Source: HR10 sp964615335
GTDB lineage: Bacteria > Acidobacteriota > Blastocatellia > HR10
Reading direction: 5' to 3'
Assembly (NCBI GenBank): GCA_964615335.1
Contig: CAZTMT010000001.1
Location: 310,001-374,000 of the forward strand
Length of the DNA: 64,000 nucleotides
In this document: positions 41,438 to 49,045 of the stretch, piece by piece
Layout: each line of letters begins with the position of its first letter
Position numbering within the stretch: the first letter of the stretch is position 1
Made by a program: the position numbers and the translations under genes
Notes under the pieces: generated by a model
Told to the model about the DNA's origin: nothing
Databases searched by the model: none
What the model saw: the letters and a program-made list of their open reading frames with translations, nothing else

Positions 41438-42934
41438 ATCCTCCTGTCGCCGATACCAGATGATGTGATCTCCGTCGTCCGGGCGATCTGAATAGACGGT
41501 CGTCGAGTAGCCCAGAGATCGAATGCGCGTTGTCGGAAGCTCCGGAAGGGCGTTGTTGCTGAGCAGGATCCCGCCGGGGCGAAGCATCTTCTCAATGTTC
41601 TTCAAAGCCAGGCTCTGCTCGAAGACGTCGTAGTAGACCAGGACGTTGGTCGCGATGACCAGATCCAGAGCTTGCGACGCGGGCAGGTCCAGGTGCTCCA
41701 GCACGATGTTGACATTCACGGGGATGACCTGACGCACGACATCCGGGCGGATGCGAATCGCGCGGAGTCGAAGCGAAGCCAGAGCCGGGGGGACGCGCGC
41801 GGGAGCAACCCGCTGGCCGATCTCCGTTCCGAAGCGTTCCCAGAACGCGAGGGCTTCCCGCCGCCACGGGATCGTCGGATCCAGCGGAAGCTGGACCGTA
41901 TAGCCGAGGCCTCGGGCCGCTTGGCGACGCGCGCGCTCCAGATGTTTGATCACCCGCGGGCTCACATCCAGAGCATAGACGCGCACTGTGGGTCCTTGGG
42001 CCAGGCCGAGACGGCGAAGCATCTCGATCACCGCGAACGGCTGAATCGTCTGCAGGGGATAGAAATCGAATCCCTCCTGCTTGTCTGTGAAATCCAGGCC
42101 GGGTCCGATGACTGCTACTGAGCACACGCTTCGCTCGCGGAGCAGACCGCGCACGTGAAGAGCCTTCAAGGCTTCTTCGAGGGCGAGATTGGGCCAAAGC
42201 GACGTATCCGGCGAGAGCCCGCGCTCGCGATAGAGGGCCGAACGGCGAAGGAATTCTTCCGCGGGATTCCCAAGAGCTTTTGCCTCTTCGAGAGCACGCG
42301 CCAGAGCTTGTTGTTCCCGAAGCACGCGCGCGAGCGTCTGTAGCACGTGAGCGCGCAGACGAGGCCGATCCGCCGCAGACGCCGGATCGTACCCCTGTCG
42401 CCGCAGGAGGTGTCGCACAAAGAGCAGGCGCTCGTTCGACCCGGGCCGAGCCAGAGCCTGTAGCAGATCATCCAGACGTCCGCGCAGGAGGCGACTGACG
42501 GTCTCCTCGATCCCCTCCGCCTTCCCCCGAGTGAGAGCCTCCAGCTCTTTCTCCGTCACTCGGGGATGGCGCGTGAAGGATGTCCCGAAGAGCAAGAAAT
42601 TGATCAGCGAGTCCTCTTCTCCGCGGATGAGGCGCGCGCGAATTCGTGCGTCCTGACGCTTCGCCCATTCGGTCCAGAGCCGGGCGAACGTCGGGACTTC
42701 CAGAGAGGAAGCCAGCTCCTCGGGAATCTCCGATCGCAGGGCGCGAAGAACCGAACGCGCCTCCTCGGGGGCGAGCAGAACGACCGCGGGCGTCCGCTGC
42801 GAAGGTCGTTTTCTCCCTTCCCCCAGCCCGGGGAAGATAAGGAGCAAGAGGACTAGGCCCAGAAGCAGCCCCCTCTTGCCCATCCCGAACCGAAGAAGAC
42901 GAAGTCCCGCGCGCATCTTGAACAGACCTCGCAT
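41423..42934 (-). CDS. exported protein with a CheR-like methyltransferase domain
   Basis: The 503-aa protein starts with a signal or anchor sequence (MGKRGLLLGLVLLLLIFPGLGEG). A helical region to about residue 270 follows, then a SAM-methyltransferase-like domain: VCSVAVIGPGLDF (motif I), VRVYALDVSPRVIKHLERAR, ALDLVIATNVLVYYD and LKNIEKMLRPGGILLSNNAL, closest in pattern to CheR-type Rossmann methyltransferases. SAM is cytoplasmic, so a methyltransferase domain behind an export signal is odd; the segment may be a membrane anchor, or the domain may be inactive. Starts at 42934 or 42916 are possible. Confidence 0.7.
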   Translation of the reverse strand: MRGLFKMRAGLRLLRFGMGKRGLLLGLVLLLLIFPGLGEGRKRPSQRTPAVVLLAPEEARSVLRALRSEIPEELASSLEVPTFARLWTEWAKRQDARIRARLIRGEEDSLINFLLFGTSFTRHPRVTEKELEALTRGKAEGIEETVSRLLRGRLDDLLQALARPGSNERLLFVRHLLRRQGYDPASAADRPRLRAHVLQTLARVLREQQALARALEEAKALGNPAEEFLRRSALYRERGLSPDTSLWPNLALEEALKALHVRGLLRERSVCSVAVIGPGLDFTDKQEGFDFYPLQTIQPFAVIEMLRRLGLAQGPTVRVYALDVSPRVIKHLERARRQAARGLGYTVQLPLDPTIPWRREALAFWERFGTEIGQRVAPARVPPALASLRLRAIRIRPDVVRQVIPVNVNIVLEHLDLPASQALDLVIATNVLVYYDVFEQSLALKNIEKMLRPGGILLSNNALPELPTTRIRSLGYSTTVYSDRPDDGDHIIWYRRQEDEGRP

Positions 42935-43443
42935 GGAGCGAGCTTAGAGAGTGCCGTCGCGGGAGTCAAGCGCGTAGCCGCCTGGGCTGTAGAGCCCGTC
43001 CGCACGTAGGTCTGATCTTTTGAGGCAGGGACCGGAGTGGTTCGCCCTGGCATGGGCTTCGGGATAAATCGCTGGTCGTGAAAAGACCGTTGTCACCGAA
43101 GGAGATGCTGGTGACCGAATGGAGACCATTACTGTAAGCATTTCGATTCCACGATCCGTCCACACGGTGGCGAGGGGTGAAAGGGGCGGGGCGTGGACAT
43201 CTATTCACCGGCGAGGTGCACAGCACCCGCGGGCAGGGCGTGGTGACGTTTTGGATGCCGCGATGGCATGACCTTCCGTATCTGCCAGGCCTTCTTCCCC
43301 GGCGACGCGGATGAACGCGCCCTCCGTGCTACAATTGATCCCGAGACCTTTGAACGGATGCGCAGGACCGTCCCCTTCCCCTTCCGACCCTAGGAGTGGC
43401 TGGTTGCAGTTAACGACAGACTTCAAAGAACCGGATGCGACCC
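42935..43443. other. 509-bp gene-free stretch, apparently decayed sequence
   Basis: No ORF here has convincing codon use or a known motif. A GGGCT-GTAG-AGCCC mini-hairpin occurs near 42982-42995. Short phrases such as DPETFERMRRTVPFPFRP (plus strand, about 43345-43400, ended by TAG) hint at an old coding remnant. Base composition is less biased than in neighbouring genes, which fits a graveyard of mobile or toxin genes. Confidence 0.35.
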
Positions 43444-43638
43444 ATGCCCTTTGACTGGAGAGAATACCTGGAATTGGCCAAGGGCCTGGTCGGCCAGGTC
43501 GGTGCAGGTTATTCATTAGAGACGGCCGAACGCTCTGCCGTGAGTCGAGCGTACTAGGCGGCCTTTTGCTGGGTTCGGAATTATGCTCAGGTAAATCTGG
43601 GGCTCGCTTTCTTGCGCCCTGTCCGCACATCTTCCTGA
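43444..43638 (+). pseudogene. HEPN-domain protein relic
   Basis: The frame from the ATG at 43444 reads MPFDWREYLELAKGLVGQVG and then RSAVSRAY-stop-AAFCWVRNYA. HEPN proteins have RSAISRAYYAAF at this point, so TAG at 43555-43557 replaces the second Tyr. Translation past the stop remains HEPN-like for about 12 residues, then diverges. HEPN proteins are RNases or toxin partners of MNT antitoxins; no MNT gene is adjacent. It is best read as a decayed copy. Confidence 0.55.
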
Positions 43639-43670
43639 TGCCGATCTCTCGGCGCAGGGACCCGCGACGG

Positions 43671-43698
43671 TTGTTTGTCCCCTCCGGTTCGTTATAAA
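43671..43698 (+). promoter_or_regulatory. promoter of the dsrE-kdsA operon
   Basis: TTGTTT (43671-43676), 16 nt, TATAAA (43693-43698). Transcription would begin about 45 nt before the TTG start of the DsrE gene. Confidence 0.45.
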
Positions 43699-43751
43699 AT
43701 TGGCCCTCTCATGCGCGAGAGCGGGAATTTTCGAGCGGAGGAGGAAAGGGT

Positions 43752-44171
43752 TTGAAGAAGGTGGCCATTATTGTCTCCAACGGAAGTTTCAACAACCTCT
43801 TTCAGGTGAGCACGCTCATTCGCGCACTGACGGCGTCGTTGGAGACGTCGGTGCGCGTCTTCTTTCGCGACGAGGCTGTCGTGAAGGTGACCCGGCAGCG
43901 GATCAACGAGATGAATCTCTCCGATATGGGACGTCCGATGGAGTCGGAGATCCTGCGGCGTCTCCGAGAGGCTGACTTCGTGGACCTGCAGTCTTTTCTG
44001 CGCGATTCCAAAGAGCACGGGGATGATGTGCGCCTGTTCGCCTGCACCTCCTCGATGTACATGTATGGCGTTCGGGAGGAGGACCTGATTCCGGAGATTG
44101 ACGGCGTGCGCACGCTCACCGATTTCCTCCTGGAGGAGGTGAGCGATGCCGAGAAAGTCTTCACCTTTTGA
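43752..44171 (+). CDS. DsrE-family protein
   Basis: The 139-aa protein begins KKVAIIVSNGSFNNLFQVSTLIRAL and ends with FACTSSMYMYGVREEDLI, the DsrE/DsrF/YchN-like fold with a possible redox Cys in FACTSSM. Family members take part in sulfur relay or have unknown roles. The start codon is TTG at 43752, supported by a strong GGAGGAGGAAAGG ribosome binding site and no in-frame ATG near it. It is first in a gene row with kdsA. Confidence 0.8.
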   Translation: MKKVAIIVSNGSFNNLFQVSTLIRALTASLETSVRVFFRDEAVVKVTRQRINEMNLSDMGRPMESEILRRLREADFVDLQSFLRDSKEHGDDVRLFACTSSMYMYGVREEDLIPEIDGVRTLTDFLLEEVSDAEKVFTF

Positions 44172-44198
44172 CGAGAAGCCGACGAGGCCTCTGCGGAT

Positions 44199-45068
44199 AT
44201 GAGGAAGAGTTTTCGCATCGGAGATGTTGTGCTGGGGGGAGAGGAGCTGTTTGTCATCGCCGGACCGTGTGTCATCGAGAGCGAGGAGCATGCCCTTCGG
44301 ATGGCTGAGCAGTTGGCGCGCGCGAGCCAGCAGCTCGGTCTCCCCTATATTTTCAAAGCCTCCTATGACAAGGCGAACCGTTCTTCGATTCATTCGTTCC
44401 GGGGGCCGGGGCTGGAGGCCGGCCTGAAGATTCTGGCGCGGATCAAGCGGGAGCTGGGCGTGCCCGTGACGACCGATGTGCATGAGACGGTTCAGGTCGG
44501 TCCGGCGAGCGAGGTGGTGGACATCCTGCAGATTCCGGCCTTTCTTTCGCGTCAGACCGATCTCATCGTCGCTGCGGCGCGGAGCGGACGCGCTGTGAAT
44601 ATCAAGAAAGGGCAGTTCCTCGCCCCCTGGGATATCCGGCATGCGATCGAGAAAGCGACCTCCGTCGGATGCGATCGGATTCTGGTGACCGAGCGCGGCA
44701 CGACTTTCGGATATAACAATCTGGTCGTGGACATGCGCTCGTTGCCCATCATGCGCGCGTTCGGGTATCCGGTTGTGCTGGATGTCACGCACAGTCTGCA
44801 GTTGCCGGGAGGGGCGGGAGCGACCAGCTCCGGACAATCGGAGTTCATCGAGCATCTGGCGCGTGCCGGGGTCGCCTGTGGCGTGGATGGTGTCTTTATG
44901 GAGGTGCATGATCAACCGGAGCGCGCCCTCTCCGATGGTCCCAATTCGCTTGCTCTGGAGCGGTTCGCTCCGCTTCTTCGAATGCTCAAAGAGATTCATC
45001 ATCTGGTGCGCTCGGCTGAAGCAGCCGCTGATCATGCCGATGAGAGAACGAGCACACAGGTCCGCTGA
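44199..45068 (+). CDS. kdsA: 3-deoxy-8-phosphooctulonate synthase (Kdo-8-P synthase)
   Basis: The 289-aa enzyme matches KdsA: FKASYDKANRSSIHSFRGPG, VPVTTDVHETVQV, LSRQTDLIVAAARSGRAVNIKKGQF, TERGTTFGYNNLVVDMRSLP and a C-terminal DGVFMEVHDQPERALSDGPN. It condenses arabinose-5-phosphate with PEP to Kdo-8-phosphate for lipid A core synthesis. The Cys in AGPCVIES near residue 23 marks the metal-dependent class (the E. coli type has Asn). KdsC lies 2.5 kb downstream, so a Gram-negative LPS envelope is expected. Confidence 0.93.
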   Translation: MRKSFRIGDVVLGGEELFVIAGPCVIESEEHALRMAEQLARASQQLGLPYIFKASYDKANRSSIHSFRGPGLEAGLKILARIKRELGVPVTTDVHETVQVGPASEVVDILQIPAFLSRQTDLIVAAARSGRAVNIKKGQFLAPWDIRHAIEKATSVGCDRILVTERGTTFGYNNLVVDMRSLPIMRAFGYPVVLDVTHSLQLPGGAGATSSGQSEFIEHLARAGVACGVDGVFMEVHDQPERALSDGPNSLALERFAPLLRMLKEIHHLVRSAEAAADHADERTSTQVR

Positions 45069-47511
45069 GCGCCTGAAGAAGGCTTCGGCCCAGAAGGGCG
45101 AAGGGGATCGCCTCCATCTTCATCTTTCCGGCGCGAGGAAAAGAAGGTCGGCCTTCGGGCGACGCTCCCGGAGTGCCGGGATTCTCGTGCTTCTGTTTCT
45201 GATGAGCCGGGGGAGCATCACGGAGGGACTGCCCCGGCTCGGGCAGGAGCCTTCGGCGCCTGTCTATTTGTCCTTGCGCGTAGAGCGGTACGACGTGACC
45301 GTGCAGCTTTCGCCCGCGGAAGGACGAGCGGAGGTCCAGGCCGTGCTCACGCTCACCAATCCCTCAATGCGCCCGGTGGATCGCTTGAGCGTGCGGATGG
45401 GGACGCTCGGCGAGGTCAAAGAGGTGCGCGTGGAGGGAACACCTCGCTCTCCCACATCGCGTAAGGACGAGCTGACAGGACTGCTCGTCTATTCCCTCGA
45501 GCTGGGAGAGCCGATCCGACCCGGACAGACCCTGCGTCTGGCCTTCACCTATAGCGTGCATGTGGAGGAAGCGACCCCGCGCGCGGCTTTGACTCCGGAA
45601 GAGTGTGTGCTCTTGCCCGAGAGCTTCTGGTTCCCCATGCTTCATACGCCGTTTCAGGTCGAGTATCGAGCGGATCTGTCGCCTTTCACGCTGAGCGTAA
45701 GCAGTCCCGCTTCGCTGCAGCCCCTTTCGTCGGGGCGCGTGGTCTCCGAGAGGGAGGAGGACGGCAAGCGCACGGTCACCTTCCAGGAGCCGATGCTCTC
45801 GCAGCCCGTCTTCATCGCGCGAGATGTGGAGCAAGTTGGGGGAGATCAAGGGGGCGTGGAGTTCTATCTTCCGCGCGGGTTCACTCTCGTGCACCCGGAG
45901 GCGCTCGAGAGTCTGCGGGCCGAGATCGTGCGCCTGCGGGAGTTTTACACCGAGTTCTTCGGCGCGCCTCTTCAGCGGACGCTCCGCGTGGTCGCCTCAA
46001 GTGAAGTCCCGGCTTATGGGGCTCCCGGCCTTCTTCTGCTCGATGAGCGGGTCTTCGCGCGACATGTGCTCGATGAGGACATCCTCTTTTTCCTGGCCGG
46101 CCAGTTGGCGCGGCTCTGGATGGGAGCGCAGCGAGAGATCCAGGGTATCGGACATGCGGTTTTAGATCACGGACTGCCGAGCTATCTCGCCTTTCTTTAT
46201 CTGGAGCATCGCTTCGGCCCTTCCGGTCGGGATCGCGCGATCGAGCGCTTTCGCCGCGCCTATGCGACGCTGGTCAGCGGAGGAAGCGCTTATGATGTTC
46301 CTCTGCTGCGGCAGACGCTCATGACGCGCCAGTACTATACGAGCATTTTCAACAAGACGCCGATGGTCTTGCGCCTGATCGAGAGCCGGATCGGGCGAGA
46401 GCGACTGCGCGCCGTGCTCCGGGATCTGTTCGGACGCGCCTCGCCCGTGACGTTTGAAGATCTTCAGCGCGCGATCCTGGCGGCCGATCCCTCCCCGGAG
46501 ATGAAGGGGCTTTTCGATCAGTGGTTCTCCGATGTCGTGCTGCCGGATTTCGCCGTGGGGAAGCCCGTCGCTGAGGAAGGGAAAGGGATGTGGACCGTGC
46601 AGGTGGCGAATTTCGGAAGCGGCGAAGCCCTCGTCTCGGTGGAAGCTGTGACGGCATCCGGAGCGCGTCTTCGACAGAATGTGCGTGTTGAAGCTCAAGG
46701 GTATGCCCAGGCGCGCTTTCCGCTGGCCGAGGAACCGACGCGGGTCGAGGTGGATCCGGATCGCCTCTACCTGCAAGCGGACTACACGAATGACGTCTGG
46801 CCCCGACGTCCGGCTGTAGATCGGCTCGTCAGCCAAGGCACGTTGGCTCTGGCGCAGGGGAGAGCCCAGGAGGCCGAAGCCTCTTTGCGGCAGGCACTCG
46901 CTCAGGATCCGGAGCATGCGCTGGCGCAGGCCGCTTTGGCGCGCGCCCTGTCTCTTCTGGAGAAAGGGGATGAGGCGGAATCCTACGCTCGAGAAGCCCT
47001 CGGGCGTGAGCCCCTGACACTCGCCGTCTATGCCTGGGCCCAGATGGCGCTCGGAGAGGTCGCTCTCAGGCGCGGACAGGCCTCTCAGGCCGTCCTCCAT
47101 TTTCGTCAGGCGAGTTTGGCCTTCGCTGAAGATGTTTCCATGCTCATGGCGCGCGATGCGCTCATTGGCGCCGAACAGGCCGCCCATGCCTTGCCCGCGG
47201 CGGAGCAGCCGGTTCAGGACTTCGTTCGCCACCTGGATGAAGTGCTCAGCACAGGACGTCCGGCCGCCGTGCGAGAGATCGTCACGCCGCAAAATCTGAG
47301 ACGTTTCATCTCCGGGGCGTCGTTCCTCAAGGAGTGGAAAACAGAGATCCTGCGCGCCGAGGCGCTCGATCGGAATCGCGTTCTGCTGGATGTGCGGATC
47401 CGGGCGACGACCGTGGGAGGAACGCAGCGGACCTCGCGAGCCCTTTACGTCGTGCGCCGGACGGAAGGACGGTGGATTCTGGACGACATCCCCGTCTTCC
47501 TCGAGCGATGA
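45034..47511 (+). CDS. M1-peptidase-like exported protein with TPR region, catalytic residues absent
   Basis: From the ATG at 45034, overlapping kdsA by 35 nt, the product has 825 aa (45040 is also possible). A signal segment (SAGILVLLFLMSRG) is followed by an M1-type N-terminal beta domain (YDVTVQLSPAEGRAEVQAVL) and a thermolysin-like fold. Where M1 enzymes have HExxH, the sequence is AGQLARLW (about residue 358), and the later Glu-containing helix reads LDHGLPSYLAFLYLE. Zinc ligands and catalytic Glu are therefore missing. TPR-like repeats (about 600-710) and a C-terminal NTF2-like part (FISGASFLKEWKTEI) follow. A binding or chaperone role is likely. Confidence 0.75.
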   Translation: MPMRERAHRSAERLKKASAQKGEGDRLHLHLSGARKRRSAFGRRSRSAGILVLLFLMSRGSITEGLPRLGQEPSAPVYLSLRVERYDVTVQLSPAEGRAEVQAVLTLTNPSMRPVDRLSVRMGTLGEVKEVRVEGTPRSPTSRKDELTGLLVYSLELGEPIRPGQTLRLAFTYSVHVEEATPRAALTPEECVLLPESFWFPMLHTPFQVEYRADLSPFTLSVSSPASLQPLSSGRVVSEREEDGKRTVTFQEPMLSQPVFIARDVEQVGGDQGGVEFYLPRGFTLVHPEALESLRAEIVRLREFYTEFFGAPLQRTLRVVASSEVPAYGAPGLLLLDERVFARHVLDEDILFFLAGQLARLWMGAQREIQGIGHAVLDHGLPSYLAFLYLEHRFGPSGRDRAIERFRRAYATLVSGGSAYDVPLLRQTLMTRQYYTSIFNKTPMVLRLIESRIGRERLRAVLRDLFGRASPVTFEDLQRAILAADPSPEMKGLFDQWFSDVVLPDFAVGKPVAEEGKGMWTVQVANFGSGEALVSVEAVTASGARLRQNVRVEAQGYAQARFPLAEEPTRVEVDPDRLYLQADYTNDVWPRRPAVDRLVSQGTLALAQGRAQEAEASLRQALAQDPEHALAQAALARALSLLEKGDEAESYAREALGREPLTLAVYAWAQMALGEVALRRGQASQAVLHFRQASLAFAEDVSMLMARDALIGAEQAAHALPAAEQPVQDFVRHLDEVLSTGRPAAVREIVTPQNLRRFISGASFLKEWKTEILRAEALDRNRVLLDVRIRATTVGGTQRTSRALYVVRRTEGRWILDDIPVFLER

Positions 47512-47535
47512 AGAGATCCGCAGGGGAAGAAAACT

Positions 47536-48063
47536 ATGGACGAAGAGATCCTGCATCGCGCGCGGGCTGTGCGCGCGCTCCTGATGGACTGCGACGGGGT
47601 TCTCACCGACGGGCGTATTATCCTTCTGCCTGAAGGGGACGATATCAAGCTCTTCGATGCTCATGACGGCCAGGGCCTGAAGCTGGCGGCTCGGGCCGGA
47701 GTGCGCACGGGCGTCATCACCGTGCGCAGATCGCGCGCTCTGGAGCGGCGCGCTCAGGAAGTCGGCATCCATCGCCTCTTTCAGGGAATCGAGCGGAAGA
47801 TCGAAGTCTACGAACAGTTTCTGCGCGAAGAGGGATTGCGCGATCAAGAGGTCGCTTACATCGGCGACGATCTCCCCGATCTTCCCCCAATGCGGCGCGC
47901 AGGTCTGGCCGTGGCCGTCCCTGATGCTGTGGAAGAAGTGCGGCGGATCGCGCACTATGTGACCCGAAACGCCGGAGGGCGCGGAGCCGTCCGCGAGACG
48001 ATCGAGCTGATCCTGAAAGCCCAGGGGAAGTGGGACGCTCTTCTGGCTGAGCTTTTCGCCTGA
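47536..48063 (+). CDS. kdsC: Kdo-8-phosphate phosphatase (KdsC-type HAD)
   Basis: The 175-aa HAD hydrolase has the KdsC pattern: RALLMDCDGVLTDGRIILLP (nucleophile DxD), FDAHDGQGLKLAARAGV, IGDDLPDLPPMRRAGLAVAVPDA and HYVTRNAGGRGAVRETIELIL. It removes phosphate from Kdo-8-P after KdsA. Motif II, normally SGRxS, is changed here to TVRRSRAL but keeps a Ser. The ATG at 47536 lies 24 nt after the M1-like gene with GGGGAAG upstream. Confidence 0.88.
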   Translation: MDEEILHRARAVRALLMDCDGVLTDGRIILLPEGDDIKLFDAHDGQGLKLAARAGVRTGVITVRRSRALERRAQEVGIHRLFQGIERKIEVYEQFLREEGLRDQEVAYIGDDLPDLPPMRRAGLAVAVPDAVEEVRRIAHYVTRNAGGRGAVRETIELILKAQGKWDALLAELFA

Positions 48064-48139
48064 GTTTGTCCTAGTGTGGCACGGGCCAGGGGAGTATACT
48101 GGTGCCGATGAGGTCATCCCAAAAGGGAGGATACGGACG

Positions 48140-48919
48140 ATGAGGAAGTATTGGGCTTATGTGGGGATCGCCTTGCTGCTGTTGGCGGGCATGCGTTCGG
48201 GACAGGCGCAGGAGGCCGAGAGTCAGGAACTGCAGGCCGTCAAAAGAGAGCTGGAGGCGCTCCGAGAAGGACAGAAACGCATCGAGCAGGAGCTTCAGGC
48301 CATCAAGGAGCTTTTGCGAACGGTGTTGGCGTCGCGTGGAGCTGAACCGCGCGAGATCTGGATCACCGTGGACGGGAAGCCTTCAAAGGGCGATCCGGCG
48401 GCGAAGCTCCTGCTTGTGGAGTTCTCCGATTATCAGTGACCGTTCTGCGCGCGCCACGTCCGGGAGACGTGGCCTCAGATCGAACGAGAATACATTCAGA
48501 CGGGAAAGGTTCGCTATATCGTGCGGGATTTTCCTCTGGCGAATCACCGCTATGCGTTCAAGGCAGCCGAAGCGGCCCGGTGCGCGCGCGAGCAAGGCAA
48601 GTTCTGGGAGATGCACGCTCAGCTCTTCGCCAATCAAGGGGCGCTCGCCGTGGAGGACCTTCTTCGGTACGCTCAGGGGCTCGCTCTGGATCTCCCGCGA
48701 TTCCGACAATGTCTCGAAGAAGGAAAATATGCCGCGGCTATCCGTCAGGACCTGGAAGAGGGACAGCGGGCCGGCATTCGGGGGACGCCGACCTTCTTCC
48801 TGGGCTTTCTGGAACAGGACGGCTCTCGGATGAAGGTTCAACGGGTGATCGTCGGCGCTCAACCTTACGCCGTCTTCAAAGAGGCGATAGACGCTCTTCT
48901 GTCGGCGCCCAAGCGGTAG
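48140..48919 (+). CDS. DsbA-like exported oxidoreductase, candidate selenoprotein (UPFC active site)
   Basis: Reading through TGA at 48437-48439 gives a 259-aa protein. It has a signal peptide (residues 1-23, YWAYVGIALLLLAGMRSGQA), a coiled coil (26-63) and a DsbA-type thioredoxin fold with KLLLVEFSDYQ-U-PFCARHVRETW. The Sec is residue 100, exactly where relatives have the first Cys of CPFC. Later come VRDFPLANHRYAFKAAEAARCA and the cis-Pro loop GIRGTPTFFLG (about 216). The frame is open on both sides and similarity is uninterrupted. A perfect stem-loop begins 14 nt after the TGA. The ATG at 48140 has GGGAGG. The alternative is a pseudogene or a sequencing error. Confidence 0.75.
48453..48473 (+). 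promoter_or_regulatory. bacterial SECIS-like hairpin
   Basis: GCCACGTC (48453-48460) and GACGTGGC (48466-48473) form a perfect 8-bp stem with the 5-nt loop CGGGA. The loop starts 22 nt after the last base of the TGA. This fits the general bSECIS rules I know: 16-37 nt from UGA to the loop, a loop of 3-14 nt with G in its first two positions, and a stem of at least 4 bp. SelB would bind here. Confidence 0.65.
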
Positions 48920-49002
48920 TCCTGTGAATGGTGTCGGGCGCATGTCTCAAAGCGTTGCGCGTCTTCAGGGGAAGCCCTCCCTGGTTTCAGCCTGCCGGAT
49001 TG

Positions 49003-49011
49003 TGGTATAAG
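49003..49011 (+). promoter_or_regulatory. extended -10 element before deoC
   Basis: TGG-TATAAG (49003-49011) is an extended -10 without a clear -35 at the usual distance. It would give a leader of about 28 nt before the deoC ATG at 49046. Confidence 0.35.
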
Positions 49012-49045
49012 ATGTTCTTGGTCGTGTGGGGAAGGGGGCTTCCGC

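Noticed and set aside
38435..43557. Reassignment of TAG to tyrosine, suggested by two TAG codons at Tyr positions
   Set aside because: TAG ends coxM (35931-35933) and rplM (61706-61708) in normal places, so it is a stop codon here. The two cases are better explained by mutation.
48077..48092. Second sigma-54-like TGGCACG before the DsbA-like gene
   Set aside because: No TTGC follows at the required distance. The TATACT at 48095 also lacks a -35 at normal spacing, so no promoter is called.
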